Shown: positions 19,414 through 27,611 of the stretch, in pieces | How positions within the stretch are numbered: the stretch's first letter is position 1 | Layout: each line of letters starts with the position of its first letter | Assembly (NCBI RefSeq): GCF_002803085.1 | Contig: NZ_NNBJ01000015.1 | Coordinates: 62,001-126,000 of the forward strand | Source: Streptomyces sp. CB01201 | GTDB taxonomy: Bacteria > Actinomycetota > Actinomycetes > Streptomycetales > Streptomycetaceae | Length of the DNA: 64,000 nucleotides | Direction: 5' to 3' | Notes under the pieces: generated by a model | Told to the model about the DNA's origin: nothing | What the model saw: the letters and a program-made list of their open reading frames with translations, nothing else | The model's database searches: none | Program-made: the position numbers and the translations under genes

Positions 19414-20016
19414 ATGGCTGGACCCCAGCGCCGCGGAAGCGGTGCCGGTGGCGGCGAGCGGCGGGACCGGAAGGGTCGCGACGGTGGCGCTGCCGCCGAG
19501 AAGACCGCTTATGTTGAGCGCGTTGTCGCGATCAACCGCGTTGCCAAGGTTGTCAAGGGTGGTCGCCGCTTCAGCTTCACCGCGCTGGTCGTGGTGGGCG
19601 ACGGTGACGGCACCGTAGGTGTCGGTTACGGCAAGGCCAAGGAAGTTCCCGCGGCCATCGCCAAGGGTGTCGAGGAAGCCAAGAAGAACTTCTTCAAGGT
19701 TCCGCGCATCCAGGGCACGATCCCTCACCCGATCACGGGCGAGCGTGCCGCCGGCGTCGTGCTCCTGAAGCCGGCTGCTCCCGGTACCGGTGTTATCGCC
19801 GGTGGCCCGGTGCGCGCCGTTCTGGAGTGCGCGGGCGTGCACGACATCCTGTCGAAGTCGCTCGGCTCCTCCAACGCGATCAACATCGTGCACGCGACCG
19901 TGGCGGCCCTCAAGGGCCTGCAGCGTCCCGAGGAGATCGCGGCCCGCCGCGGTCTGCCCCTTGAGGCCGTTGCCCCCGCGGCTCTGCTTCGTGCTCGTGC
20001 GGGAGCGGGTGCGTAA
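19414..20016 (+). CDS. rpsE: 30S ribosomal protein S5
   Basis: Part of the mRNA entry and decoding region. 200 aa: a Gly/Arg-rich head, then the S5 double-stranded-RNA-binding fold (ERVVAINRVAKVVKGGRRFSF) where spectinomycin resistance changes arise in other species. GAGAGAGG upstream. The stop overlaps the rpmD start (TAATG). Confidence 0.98.
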   Translation: MAGPQRRGSGAGGGERRDRKGRDGGAAAEKTAYVERVVAINRVAKVVKGGRRFSFTALVVVGDGDGTVGVGYGKAKEVPAAIAKGVEEAKKNFFKVPRIQGTIPHPITGERAAGVVLLKPAAPGTGVIAGGPVRAVLECAGVHDILSKSLGSSNAINIVHATVAALKGLQRPEEIAARRGLPLEAVAPAALLRARAGAGA

Positions 20017-20198
20017 TGGCCCGTCTCAAGATCACGCAGACGAAGTCGTACATCGGCAGCAAGCAGAACCACCGCGACACCCTTCGTTCGCTCGGGCTCA
20101 AGCGCCTGAACGACACGGTTGTCAAGGAGGACCGCCCCGAGTTCCGCGGCATGGTGCAGACCGTCCGCCACCTCGTGACGGTTGAGGAGGTTGACTGA
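20016..20198 (+). CDS. rpmD: 50S ribosomal protein L30
   Basis: Small 50S protein, 60 aa, with KITQTKSYIGSKQNHRDTLRSLGL and the terminal VRHLVTVEEV. Coupled to rpsE by a one-base overlap; rplO begins 1 nt after its stop. Confidence 0.97.
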   Translation: MARLKITQTKSYIGSKQNHRDTLRSLGLKRLNDTVVKEDRPEFRGMVQTVRHLVTVEEVD

Positions 20199-20199
20199 C

Positions 20200-20655
20200 A
20201 TGGGTGAGAACAGCCCGCTGAAGGCCCATAACCTCCGTCCTGCCCCGGGCGCCAAGACCGCCAAGACCCGTGTGGGTCGTGGTGAGGCGTCCAAGGGTAA
20301 GACCGCAGGTCGTGGTACCAAGGGTACGAAGGCCCGTTACCAGGTTCCGGAGCGCTTCGAGGGTGGCCAGATGCCCCTCCACATGCGTCTTCCGAAGCTG
20401 AAGGGCTTCAAGAACCCGTTCCGCACCGAGTACCAGGTTGTCAACCTGGACAAGCTCGGCGCTCTCTACCCCGAGGGTGGAGAGGTCACGGTGGCCGACC
20501 TGGTCGCCAAGGGCGCGGTGCGCAAGAACAGCCTCGTCAAGGTCCTGGGCCAGGGCGAGATCTCCGTGGCGCTGCAGGTGACGGTTGACGCCGTCTCCGG
20601 CTCCGCCAAGGAGAAGATTGCCGCCGCCGGCGGCACCGTCACCGAGCTTGTCTGA
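20200..20655 (+). CDS. rplO: 50S ribosomal protein L15
   Basis: Late-assembly 50S protein. 151 aa from ATG 20200 (MGENSPLKAHNLRPAPGAK); GTTGAGGAGGTTGA in the end of rpmD supplies the ribosome binding site. GRGTKGTKARYQVPERFEGGQMP is conserved. A terminator-like hairpin follows, separating it from secY. Confidence 0.97.
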   Translation: MGENSPLKAHNLRPAPGAKTAKTRVGRGEASKGKTAGRGTKGTKARYQVPERFEGGQMPLHMRLPKLKGFKNPFRTEYQVVNLDKLGALYPEGGEVTVADLVAKGAVRKNSLVKVLGQGEISVALQVTVDAVSGSAKEKIAAAGGTVTELV

Positions 20656-20680
20656 GACAGCTTGATGGCTTGAACATCCG

Positions 20681-20714
20681 ACCGGGGATGCCTCTCAAAT
20701 GGGGCATCCCCGGT
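20681..20714 (+). terminator. rplO-secY intergenic hairpin
   Basis: Perfect 12-bp stem ACCGGGGATGCC / GGCATCCCCGGT with a 10-nt loop, 26 nt past rplO. No clear T-run follows, so full termination is uncertain; a 177-nt spacer after it could hold a secY promoter. Confidence 0.65.
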
Positions 20715-20890
20715 TGGTCGTTCCTAGGGGGGCACGGTCGCCGGTAAGGTGGCGTGCACTGTCTAAGTTCCGTGCTGTGTGCCTGGACGGCTACAGTACG
20801 GATTTTTGGCAGATCAAGACTTCTATCCTTATTCGTCGATCCTCAAGACCGTCACCCTGACGCACTTGCGCGGGGGTCGCAGGAGGCACC

Positions 20891-22204
20891 GTGCTCACCG
20901 CGTTCGCCCAGGCGTTCAAGACGCCTGACCTGCGCAAGAAGCTGCTCTTCACACTCGGCATCATCGTGGTCTACCGGCTCGGTACGCACATTCCGATGCC
21001 CGGGGTGAGCTACAAGAACGTACAGACCTGTGTCGACCAGGCTCAGCAGAACAGCGGCCTGTTCAGTCTGGTGAACATGTTCAGCGGCGGCGCGCTGCTG
21101 CAGATCACGATCTTCGCGCTCGGCATCATGCCGTACATCACCGCGAGCATCATCCTGCAGCTGTTGACCGTGGTGATCCCGCGCCTGGAAGCCCTCAAGA
21201 AGGAGGGCCAGGCGGGTACGACGAAGATCACGCAGTACACGCGTTACCTGACCGTCGCGCTGGCGATCCTCCAGGGCACCGGCCTGGTGGCCACCGCCCG
21301 CAACGGCGCCCTCTTCAGCGGCTGCCAGGTCGCCACCGAGATCATCCCGAACCGGTCGATCTTCACGACCATCACGATGGTCATCACGATGACCGCCGGT
21401 ACCGCCTGCGTCATGTGGCTCGGCGAGATCATCACCGACCGCGGCATCGGCAACGGCATGTCCATCCTGATGTTCATCTCGATCGCCGCCAGCTTCCCGA
21501 GCTCCCTGTGGGCCATCAAGAAGCAGGGCCACCTGGCCGGCGGCTGGATCGAGTTCGGCACGGTGGTGCTGGTCGGCCTGGTCATGGTCGGGCTCGTGGT
21601 CTTCGTCGAACAGGCCCAGCGACGCATCCCGGTGCAGTACGCGAAGCGCATGATCGGACGCCGGTCCTACGGCGGGACCTCGACCTACATCCCGCTGAAG
21701 GTCAACCAGGCGGGTGTGATCCCGGTCATCTTCGCCTCGTCGCTGCTCTACATCCCGGCGCTGATCGTCCAGTTCTCCAACTCGACGGCCGGCTGGGCGA
21801 CCTGGATCAAGGACAACTTGACCAAGGGCGACCATCCTTACTACATCGTCAGCTACTTCCTCCTGATCGTGTTCTTCGCCTTCTTCTACGTGGCGATCTC
21901 GTTCAACCCCGAGGAAGTCGCCGACAACATGAAGAAGTATGGTGGCTTCATCCCGGGCATCCGGGCTGGCCGACCGACCGCTGAGTACCTGAGCTACGTA
22001 CTCAACCGGATCACCTGGCCGGGGTCGCTGTATCTGGGGCTGATCGCGCTCGTACCGACAATGGCGTTGATCATCTTCGGCGGCGTCCAGAGCTTCCCGC
22101 TCGGCGGGACGAGCATCCTCATCATCGTGGGTGTGGGTCTGGAAACCGTTAAGCAGATCGAGAGCCAGCTTCAGCAGCGCAATTACGAAGGGTTCCTCCG
22201 CTGA
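20891..22204 (+). CDS. secY: Preprotein translocase subunit SecY
   Basis: Channel-forming inner-membrane subunit of the Sec export machine. 437 aa, GTG start with AGGAGG just upstream. Ten hydrophobic segments are visible; GVSYKNVQTC, the GTTKITQYTRYLT cytosolic loop and the C-terminal PGIRAGRPTAEYL region are conserved. The stop overlaps adk (TGATG). Confidence 0.97.
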   Translation: MLTAFAQAFKTPDLRKKLLFTLGIIVVYRLGTHIPMPGVSYKNVQTCVDQAQQNSGLFSLVNMFSGGALLQITIFALGIMPYITASIILQLLTVVIPRLEALKKEGQAGTTKITQYTRYLTVALAILQGTGLVATARNGALFSGCQVATEIIPNRSIFTTITMVITMTAGTACVMWLGEIITDRGIGNGMSILMFISIAASFPSSLWAIKKQGHLAGGWIEFGTVVLVGLVMVGLVVFVEQAQRRIPVQYAKRMIGRRSYGGTSTYIPLKVNQAGVIPVIFASSLLYIPALIVQFSNSTAGWATWIKDNLTKGDHPYYIVSYFLLIVFFAFFYVAISFNPEEVADNMKKYGGFIPGIRAGRPTAEYLSYVLNRITWPGSLYLGLIALVPTMALIIFGGVQSFPLGGTSILIIVGVGLETVKQIESQLQQRNYEGFLR

Positions 22205-22860
22205 TGCGAATCGTCCTCGTTGGACCGCCCGGTGCCGGCAAGGGAACGCAGGCCGCGTTCCTTGCCAAGAACCTGGCGATCCCGCACATCTCCACGGGCG
22301 ACCTCTTCCGTGCCAACATCAGCCAGGGCACGGACCTGGGCAAGGCAGCCAAGGCGTACATGGACGCCGGCAACCTGGTGCCGGACGAGGTCACCATCGG
22401 GATGGCCAAGGACCGCATGGAGCAGTCGGACGCCGTGAACGGCTTCCTGCTCGACGGCTTCCCGCGCAACGTGGTGCAGGCCGAGGCGCTGGACGAGGTG
22501 CTGAAGGCGGACGGCGTGAAGCTGGACGCCGTGCTCGACCTCGAAGTCCCCGAGGACGAGGTCGTCAAGCGGATCGCCGGCCGGCGGATCTGCCGCAACA
22601 ACAGCGCGCATGTCTTCCACGTGGCGTACAACGCCCCGAAGGCGGACGGCGTCTGCGACCAGTGCGGCGGTGAGCTGTACCAGCGCGGTGACGACACCGA
22701 GGAGACGGTGCGCAAGCGCCTGGAGGTCTACCACAGCGAGACCGAGCCGATCATCGACTACTACCGTGCGCAGGGTCTGGTCATCACGATCAGCGCGCTC
22801 GGCAAGGTGGACGAGGTCACGAAGAAGGCGATGGAGGCGTTGCGCCGCGAAGCGGCGTAG
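22204..22860 (+). CDS. adk: Adenylate kinase
   Basis: Interconverts ATP + AMP and 2 ADP. 218 aa, long form. P-loop GPPGAGKGTQ (7-16), DGFPRN, and a LID domain with Cys residues (RRICRNN... CDQCGG) that may hold zinc. Translationally coupled to secY, the usual actinobacterial arrangement, with map downstream after a terminator and repeat remnant. Confidence 0.97.
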   Translation: MRIVLVGPPGAGKGTQAAFLAKNLAIPHISTGDLFRANISQGTDLGKAAKAYMDAGNLVPDEVTIGMAKDRMEQSDAVNGFLLDGFPRNVVQAEALDEVLKADGVKLDAVLDLEVPEDEVVKRIAGRRICRNNSAHVFHVAYNAPKADGVCDQCGGELYQRGDDTEETVRKRLEVYHSETEPIIDYYRAQGLVITISALGKVDEVTKKAMEALRREAA

Positions 22861-22874
22861 TCCCCGGCTTCCCT

Positions 22875-22917
22875 GAACGGCCGCGGTGCCCCCTGGCGGG
22901 GGGTGCCGCGGCCGTTC
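22875..22917 (+). terminator. Terminator after adk
   Basis: GAACGGCCGCGG and CCGCGGCCGTTC pair perfectly (12 bp) and the interior CCCCC/GGGGG extends the stem, starting 14 nt after the adk stop. Lacks a T-run but is very stable. Confidence 0.75.
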
Positions 22918-23040
22918 CGCGTCCTGGCCCGGGGCTCCGCCCGTCCTGGGGCTCCGCCCCAGACCCCGTATCGCGCCTGAACGGCGCTCGTCCTCAATTA
23001 CCGGACGGGCTGGGTATGCCGGCACTGAGCCGCTCGGCCC
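22918..23040 (-). repeat. Dispersed intergenic repeat, partial copy in reverse orientation
   Basis: The reverse complement reads GGCATACCCAGCCCGTCCGG, AATTGAGGACGAGCGCCGTTC and GGCGCGA followed by a GGGGCGGAGCCCC hairpin. The same ordered blocks occur at about 38926-39010 and 54890-54980 on the plus strand. This copy lacks the 56-bp units that precede the other two. It separates the adk terminator from map. Confidence 0.75.
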
Positions 23041-23122
23041 CGGGCGGCCCGGTCGAGGCCGGTCCCGGAAGCCTTATCGTTGAGGGTGACCCATACCCGT
23101 ACCGGAAAGGCGTGAGCCGCAC

Positions 23123-23968
23123 ATGGTGGAGATCAAGACCCCCGAGCAGATCGCGAAGATGCGCGAGGCGGGGCTTGTCGTCGCCGCGATCCACGCCGCC
23201 ACCCGCGAGGCCGCGGTGCCGGGGTCCACGACGAAGGACCTGGACGAGGTCGCCCGCAAGGTGATCGCCGAGCACGGCGCGAAGTCGAACTTCCTGGGGT
23301 ACGGCGGGTTCCCCGCCACGATCTGCACCTCGGTCAACGAGGTCGTCGTGCACGGCATCCCGGACGACAAGACCGTCCTGAAGGACGGCGACATCATCTC
23401 CATCGACGCCGGCGCGATCATCGACGGCTGGCACGGTGACGCCGCGTACACCGCCTTCGTCGGCGGCGGGCACGCCCCCGAGCTGATCGAGCTCTCCCGG
23501 GTGACCGAGGAGTCGATGTGGGCCGGCATCGCCGCGGTCAAGAAGGGCAACAAGCTCATCGACGTCTCGCGCGCGATCGAGTCGTACATCCGCCGCCAGC
23601 CTCGTCCCTCGACCGGTAAGTACGGGATCGTCGAGGACTACGGGGGCCACGGCATCGGCTCCGAGATGCACATGGACCCGCACCTCCTGAACTACGTCGA
23701 CAAGCGCCGCATGCTGGGCCGCCACAACCCGAAGCTGATCCCCGGCTTCTGCCTGGCGATCGAGCCGATGGTCTCCCTCGGCACCGCCCGCACGGAGGTC
23801 CTGGAGGACGACTGGACCGTCATCACGACCGACGGTTCCTGGTCCTCGCACTGGGAGCACTCGGTCGCCCTGACGGAGAGCGGCCCGCTGGTCCTGACGA
23901 TGCCGGACGGCGGCAAGGCGAAGCTGGCGGAGCTCGGGGTTGCGACGGCTCCGGATCCGTTGGGCTGA
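23123..23968 (+). CDS. map: Methionine aminopeptidase, type I
   Basis: Removes the initiator methionine from nascent proteins. 281 aa. Metal ligands are visible in SIDAGAIIDGWHGDAA (two Asp), GGHGIGSEMH (His), the EPM Glu and the Glu of SSHWEHSVALTE. ATG start after a GC-rich spacer. Sits between adk and infA as in other actinobacteria. Confidence 0.96.
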   Translation: MVEIKTPEQIAKMREAGLVVAAIHAATREAAVPGSTTKDLDEVARKVIAEHGAKSNFLGYGGFPATICTSVNEVVVHGIPDDKTVLKDGDIISIDAGAIIDGWHGDAAYTAFVGGGHAPELIELSRVTEESMWAGIAAVKKGNKLIDVSRAIESYIRRQPRPSTGKYGIVEDYGGHGIGSEMHMDPHLLNYVDKRRMLGRHNPKLIPGFCLAIEPMVSLGTARTEVLEDDWTVITTDGSWSSHWEHSVALTESGPLVLTMPDGGKAKLAELGVATAPDPLG

Positions 23969-24159
23969 GCCCTGAGGCCCGGGATCGCCGGTCGGAGGCC
24001 GGCGCAGCCGCTCGAAGCTTGTGAGGCGCCCCGGCGCCGAGCCCGCGAGGGGGGCTTGGCCGGGCCGGGGGGTCGGGGGATAGGTGGCCCCGGCACCTGG
24101 CGTAACGATCTCCTCGTTGGGGCAAACTCATCTGATTCGTCTTTTCGAGTGCCCTGACG

Positions 24160-24165
24160 TAGACT
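24160..24165 (+). promoter_or_regulatory. Candidate -10 of the infA promoter
   Basis: TAGACT lies about 80 nt before infA in a 277-nt spacer, a good match to the main streptomycete -10 hexamer; the -35 is not obvious. It would drive infA-rpmJ-rpsM-rpsK-rpoA-rplQ. Confidence 0.4.
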
Positions 24166-24245
24166 GATGCGTCGGCTCTCGTGTACCCGTGTGTCCACAC
24201 ACGGCTGCGGGAGTCGATCAAGGTAGCCGATTCGAAAGGCGAAGC

Positions 24246-24467
24246 GTGGCCAAGAAGCAAGGTGCCATCGAAATCGAGGGCACCGTGATCGAGTCCCTCC
24301 CGAACGCCATGTTCAAGGTGGAACTCCAGAACGGTCACAAGGTCCTCGCGCACATCAGCGGCAAGATGCGGATGCACTACATCCGTATCCTCCCGGATGA
24401 CCGGGTTGTGGTGGAGCTTTCTCCCTACGACCTGACGCGTGGCCGGATCGTCTACCGGTACAAGTAG
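24246..24467 (+). CDS. infA: Translation initiation factor IF-1
   Basis: OB-fold factor that occupies the A site during initiation. 73 aa from GTG 24246 (MAKKQGAIEIEGTVIESLPNAMF), the canonical length, with CGAAAGGCGAA upstream. The frame is open further upstream but the family start is clear. rpmJ follows after 60 nt. Confidence 0.97.
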   Translation: MAKKQGAIEIEGTVIESLPNAMFKVELQNGHKVLAHISGKMRMHYIRILPDDRVVVELSPYDLTRGRIVYRYK

Positions 24468-24527
24468 ATCTTGCCCACGTCGTCCTCACGGGCGGCGGTG
24501 GCACTGACCCGGAGAACCTGACATCCC

Positions 24528-24641
24528 ATGAAGGTCAAGCCGAGCGTCAAGAAGATCTGCGACAAGTGCAAGGTGATCCGCCGTCACGGCCGGGTCATGG
24601 TCATCTGCGACAACCTGCGCCACAAGCAGCGCCAGGGCTGA
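24528..24641 (+). CDS. rpmJ: 50S ribosomal protein L36
   Basis: 37-aa zinc-ribbon protein starting MKVKPSVKKICDKCKV. Cys11, Cys14, Cys27 and His32 form the zinc site, so this is the C+ form. GGAGAAC precedes the ATG. The normal infA-rpmJ-rpsM order supports it. A 189-nt spacer with several GC-rich hairpins follows. Confidence 0.97.
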   Translation: MKVKPSVKKICDKCKVIRRHGRVMVICDNLRHKQRQG

Positions 24642-24830
24642 CGCACGCCGACCGACCTGCATTTCGCAGTTCTTCCCGCGACGCGAGCAAAACGTACATA
24701 CGCAGCATCCACCTGGCCGGTTTCCCCGGCTGGTGACACCTCCGGCGGGGGCCGGGGACCCGAAACGTACCTAGTACGGCGGTCGGGAGCGGTGCTGTGG
24801 AAGACCCCCGAAAACAACTGGAGCCAGTAA

Positions 24831-25211
24831 ATGGCACGCGTTTCAGGTGTTGACATCCCGCGCGAAAAGCGTGTGGAGATCGCACTCACCTACGTCTTCG
24901 GTATCGGGCGCACCCGGTCCAAGGAGATCCTCGACTCGACCGGTGTGAACCCGAACACCCGCGTTCGCGACCTGGCCGAAGAGGACCTGGTCAAGATCCG
25001 CGAGTACGTGGACGCCAACCTCCGCACCGAGGGTGACCTTCGCCGTGAGGTTGCCGCCGACATCCGCCGCAAGGTCGAGATCGGCTGCTACCAGGGTCTG
25101 CGCCACCGTCGTGGTCTGCCGGTCCACGGTCAGCGCACCAGCACGAACGCTCGTACCCGCAAGGGCCCGCGTCGCGCCATCGCCGGTAAGAAGAAGCCGG
25201 GCAAGAAGTAG
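24831..25211 (+). CDS. rpsM: 30S ribosomal protein S13
   Basis: 30S head protein contacting P-site tRNA and L5. 126 aa; ARVSGVDIPREKRVEIALTYVFGIG start and the RGLPVHGQRTSTNARTRKG tail are conserved. GGAGCC sits before the ATG. Confidence 0.98.
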   Translation: MARVSGVDIPREKRVEIALTYVFGIGRTRSKEILDSTGVNPNTRVRDLAEEDLVKIREYVDANLRTEGDLRREVAADIRRKVEIGCYQGLRHRRGLPVHGQRTSTNARTRKGPRRAIAGKKKPGKK

Positions 25212-25280
25212 TCCACAGCGGACGCTTTTCAGCGGTCTTCGCTGTAGGACCGATCACCTCCCCTCCATCTGGAGTAAGAC

Positions 25281-25685
25281 ATGCCCCCCAAGGGTCGTCA
25301 GGGCGCTGCCAAGAAGGTGCGCCGCAAGGAAAAGAAGAACGTCGCTCACGGCCACGCGCACATCAAGAGCACGTTCAACAACACCATCGTCTCGATCACG
25401 GACCCCTCGGGCAACGTGATCTCCTGGGCGTCCGCCGGCCACGTCGGCTTCAAGGGCTCCCGCAAGTCGACTCCGTTCGCCGCGCAGATGGCCGCCGAGT
25501 CGGCCGCCCGCCGCGCGCAGGAGCACGGCATGCGCAAGGTTGACGTCTTCGTCAAGGGTCCGGGCTCCGGCCGCGAGACCGCGATCCGCTCCCTCCAGGC
25601 CACTGGCCTTGAGGTCGGCTCGATCCAGGACGTCACCCCGACGCCGCACAACGGCTGCCGTCCCCCGAAGCGCCGCCGCGTCTGA
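25281..25685 (+). CDS. rpsK: 30S ribosomal protein S11
   Basis: Platform protein near the Shine-Dalgarno helix. 134 aa with HIKSTFNNTIVSITDPSGNVISW and the C-terminal TPTPHNGCRPPKRRRV. CTGGAGTAAG upstream. The spacer to rpoA holds a hairpin. Confidence 0.98.
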   Translation: MPPKGRQGAAKKVRRKEKKNVAHGHAHIKSTFNNTIVSITDPSGNVISWASAGHVGFKGSRKSTPFAAQMAAESAARRAQEHGMRKVDVFVKGPGSGRETAIRSLQATGLEVGSIQDVTPTPHNGCRPPKRRRV

Positions 25686-25752
25686 TCCGGGGCGGCGCTC
25701 CCCGCGCCGCCGCGTCTGACGCGAGGTTGCTTCAAGGATTGCCTTGAGGCTC

Positions 25753-25784
25753 GGGCGGTACGGCTCATTCGGGCCGTGCCGCCC
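25753..25784 (+). terminator. rpsK-rpoA spacer hairpin
   Basis: GGGCGGTACGGC pairs with GCCGTGCCGCCC (12 bp with one wobble) around an 8-nt loop in the 168-nt spacer. It may modulate r-protein versus RNA polymerase alpha expression. Confidence 0.45.
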
Positions 25785-25853
25785 GTACCCTTGCAGTACG
25801 CAGTACCCAGCAGGGCATCAAATAGTGGGTGCCCATGACTGAAGGATCTCCAC

Positions 25854-26876
25854 ATGCTTATCGCTCAGCGCCCTTCGCTGACCGAAGAGGTTGTTGACGA
25901 GTACCGCTCGCGGTTCGTCATCGAGCCCCTGGAGCCGGGCTTCGGCTACACGCTCGGCAACTCCCTGCGTCGTACGCTCCTCTCCTCGATCCCCGGTGCC
26001 GCTGTCACCAGCATCCGGATCGACGGTGTCCTGCACGAGTTCACCACCGTGCCGGGCGTCAAGGAGGACGTCACCGACCTCATCCTCAACATCAAGCAGC
26101 TGGTCGTCTCCTCGGAGCACGACGAGCCGGTCGTGATGTACCTGCGCAAGCAGGGTCCCGGCCTGGTCACCGCTGCTGACATCGCCCCGCCGGCCGGTGT
26201 CGAGGTGCACAACCCCGACCTGGTGCTCGCCACGCTCAACGGCAAGGGCAAGCTGGAGATGGAGCTGACCGTCGAGCGCGGTCGCGGCTACGTCTCCGCC
26301 GTGCAGAACAAGCAGCTGGGCCAGGAGATCGGCCGTATCCCGGTCGACTCCATCTACTCCCCGGTGCTCAAGGTCACGTACAAGGTCGAGGCGACCCGTG
26401 TCGAGCAGCGCACCGACTTCGACAAGCTGATCGTCGACGTCGAGACCAAGCAGGCCATGCGTCCCCGCGACGCCATGGCGTCGGCCGGTAAGACCCTGGT
26501 CGAGCTGTTCGGTCTGGCGCGCGAGCTCAACATCGACGCCGAGGGCATCGACATGGGCCCGTCCCCCACGGACGCCGCCCTCGCCGCCGATCTGGCGCTG
26601 CCGATCGAGGAGCTTGAGCTCACCGTTCGGTCGTACAACTGCCTCAAGCGTGAGGGCATCCACTCCGTGGGTGAGCTCGTGGCGCGCTCCGAGGCGGACC
26701 TGCTCGACATCCGCAACTTCGGTGCGAAGTCGATCGACGAGGTCAAGGCGAAGCTGGCCGGTATGGGCCTCGCCCTGAAGGACTCGCCTCCCGGCTTCGA
26801 CCCGACCGCCGCGGCTGACGCCTTCGGCGCCGATGATGACGCGGACGCCGGGTTCGTGGAGACCGAGCAGTACTAA
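25854..26876 (+). CDS. rpoA: RNA polymerase alpha subunit
   Basis: Assembly platform of RNA polymerase and contact for promoter UP elements and activators. 340 aa: NTD about 1-225 (FVIEPLEPGFGYTLGNSLRRTLLSS), acidic linker, CTD about 245-315 (ELTVRSYNCLKREGIHSVGEL, LLDIRNFGAKSIDEVK), acidic tail. Standard streptomycete length. Located between rpsK and rplQ as in most bacteria. Confidence 0.98.
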   Translation: MLIAQRPSLTEEVVDEYRSRFVIEPLEPGFGYTLGNSLRRTLLSSIPGAAVTSIRIDGVLHEFTTVPGVKEDVTDLILNIKQLVVSSEHDEPVVMYLRKQGPGLVTAADIAPPAGVEVHNPDLVLATLNGKGKLEMELTVERGRGYVSAVQNKQLGQEIGRIPVDSIYSPVLKVTYKVEATRVEQRTDFDKLIVDVETKQAMRPRDAMASAGKTLVELFGLARELNIDAEGIDMGPSPTDAALAADLALPIEELELTVRSYNCLKREGIHSVGELVARSEADLLDIRNFGAKSIDEVKAKLAGMGLALKDSPPGFDPTAAADAFGADDDADAGFVETEQY

Positions 26877-26924
26877 GAGCTCGGGCCATCCGGTCCGTTC
26901 TTGGGTGCGGGTCCGCTGTGCTTG

Positions 26925-26990
26925 ATCGCGCAGTTCCCCGCGCCCCTTCCGGGCGCCCCCTTCGGGGAGCTCCCGGATCTCCGACGGGCG
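26925..26990 (+). repeat. Isolated copy of the GCGCAGTTCCCCGCGCCCCT repeat motif
   Basis: GATCGCGCAGTTCCCCGCGCCCCT sits in the rpoA-rplQ spacer and is followed by a GGGCGCCCCCTTCGGGGAGCTC hairpin. The same 20-bp core is found in the arrays at 38588 and 54668 and at 57298-57439. Probably a dispersed streptomycete intergenic repeat. Confidence 0.65.
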
Positions 26991-27055
26991 ACCGCCTGCT
27001 CGGATACTGACCCTGGTACCTGATACGGCCGGGGCAGACACCAAGGAGAAACACC

Positions 27056-27526
27056 ATGCCGCGTCCCGCAAAGGGTGCTCGTCTCGGCGGCAGCGCCGCG
27101 CACGAGAAGCTGCTCCTCGCCAACCTGGCGAAGTCGCTCTTCGAGCACGGCCGGATCACGACGACCGAGGCCAAGGCCCGTCGCCTGCGTCCCGTCGCCG
27201 AGCGCCTGATCACCAAGGCGAAGAAGGGCGACATCCACAACCGTCGCCTGGTGCTCCAGACGATCACCGACAAGGGCATCGTCCACACCCTCTTCACCGA
27301 GATCGCGCCCCGCTACGAGGAGCGTCCGGGTGGTTACACCCGTATCACCAAGATCGGCAACCGTCGTGGTGACAACGCTCCGATGGCCGTGATCGAGCTG
27401 GTCGAGGGCGAGATCGCCAAGAAGGCGACCGTCGCCGAGGCCGAGGCCGCCACCGTGCGCGCCGTCAAGGAGTCCGAGGCCAAGGCCGAGGACGCCGCGC
27501 CGGCCGACGAGGCGAAGGACGCGTAA
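27056..27526 (+). CDS. rplQ: 50S ribosomal protein L17
   Basis: 50S tunnel-exit region protein. 156 aa: conserved core to about 115 (PRPAKGARLGGSAAHEKLLLANLAKSLF start) plus an Ala/Glu-rich actinobacterial tail. CAAGGAGAAA upstream. Followed by a strong hairpin before truA. Confidence 0.97.
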   Translation: MPRPAKGARLGGSAAHEKLLLANLAKSLFEHGRITTTEAKARRLRPVAERLITKAKKGDIHNRRLVLQTITDKGIVHTLFTEIAPRYEERPGGYTRITKIGNRRGDNAPMAVIELVEGEIAKKATVAEAEAATVRAVKESEAKAEDAAPADEAKDA

Positions 27527-27543
27527 GCGTTCTGAAGGCTGGT

Positions 27544-27579
27544 GAACGGGCCCGTTCCCTTCGGGGGGCGGGCCCGTTC
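27544..27579 (+). terminator. Hairpin after rplQ
   Basis: Perfect 11-bp stem GAACGGGCCCG / CGGGCCCGTTC with a 14-nt GC-rich loop, 17 nt after rplQ and 32 nt before truA. Probably ends or attenuates the alpha operon. Confidence 0.7.
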
Positions 27580-27611
27580 CGCTGTGTGGACGCTTTGAGA
27601 GGATCTGTTAC

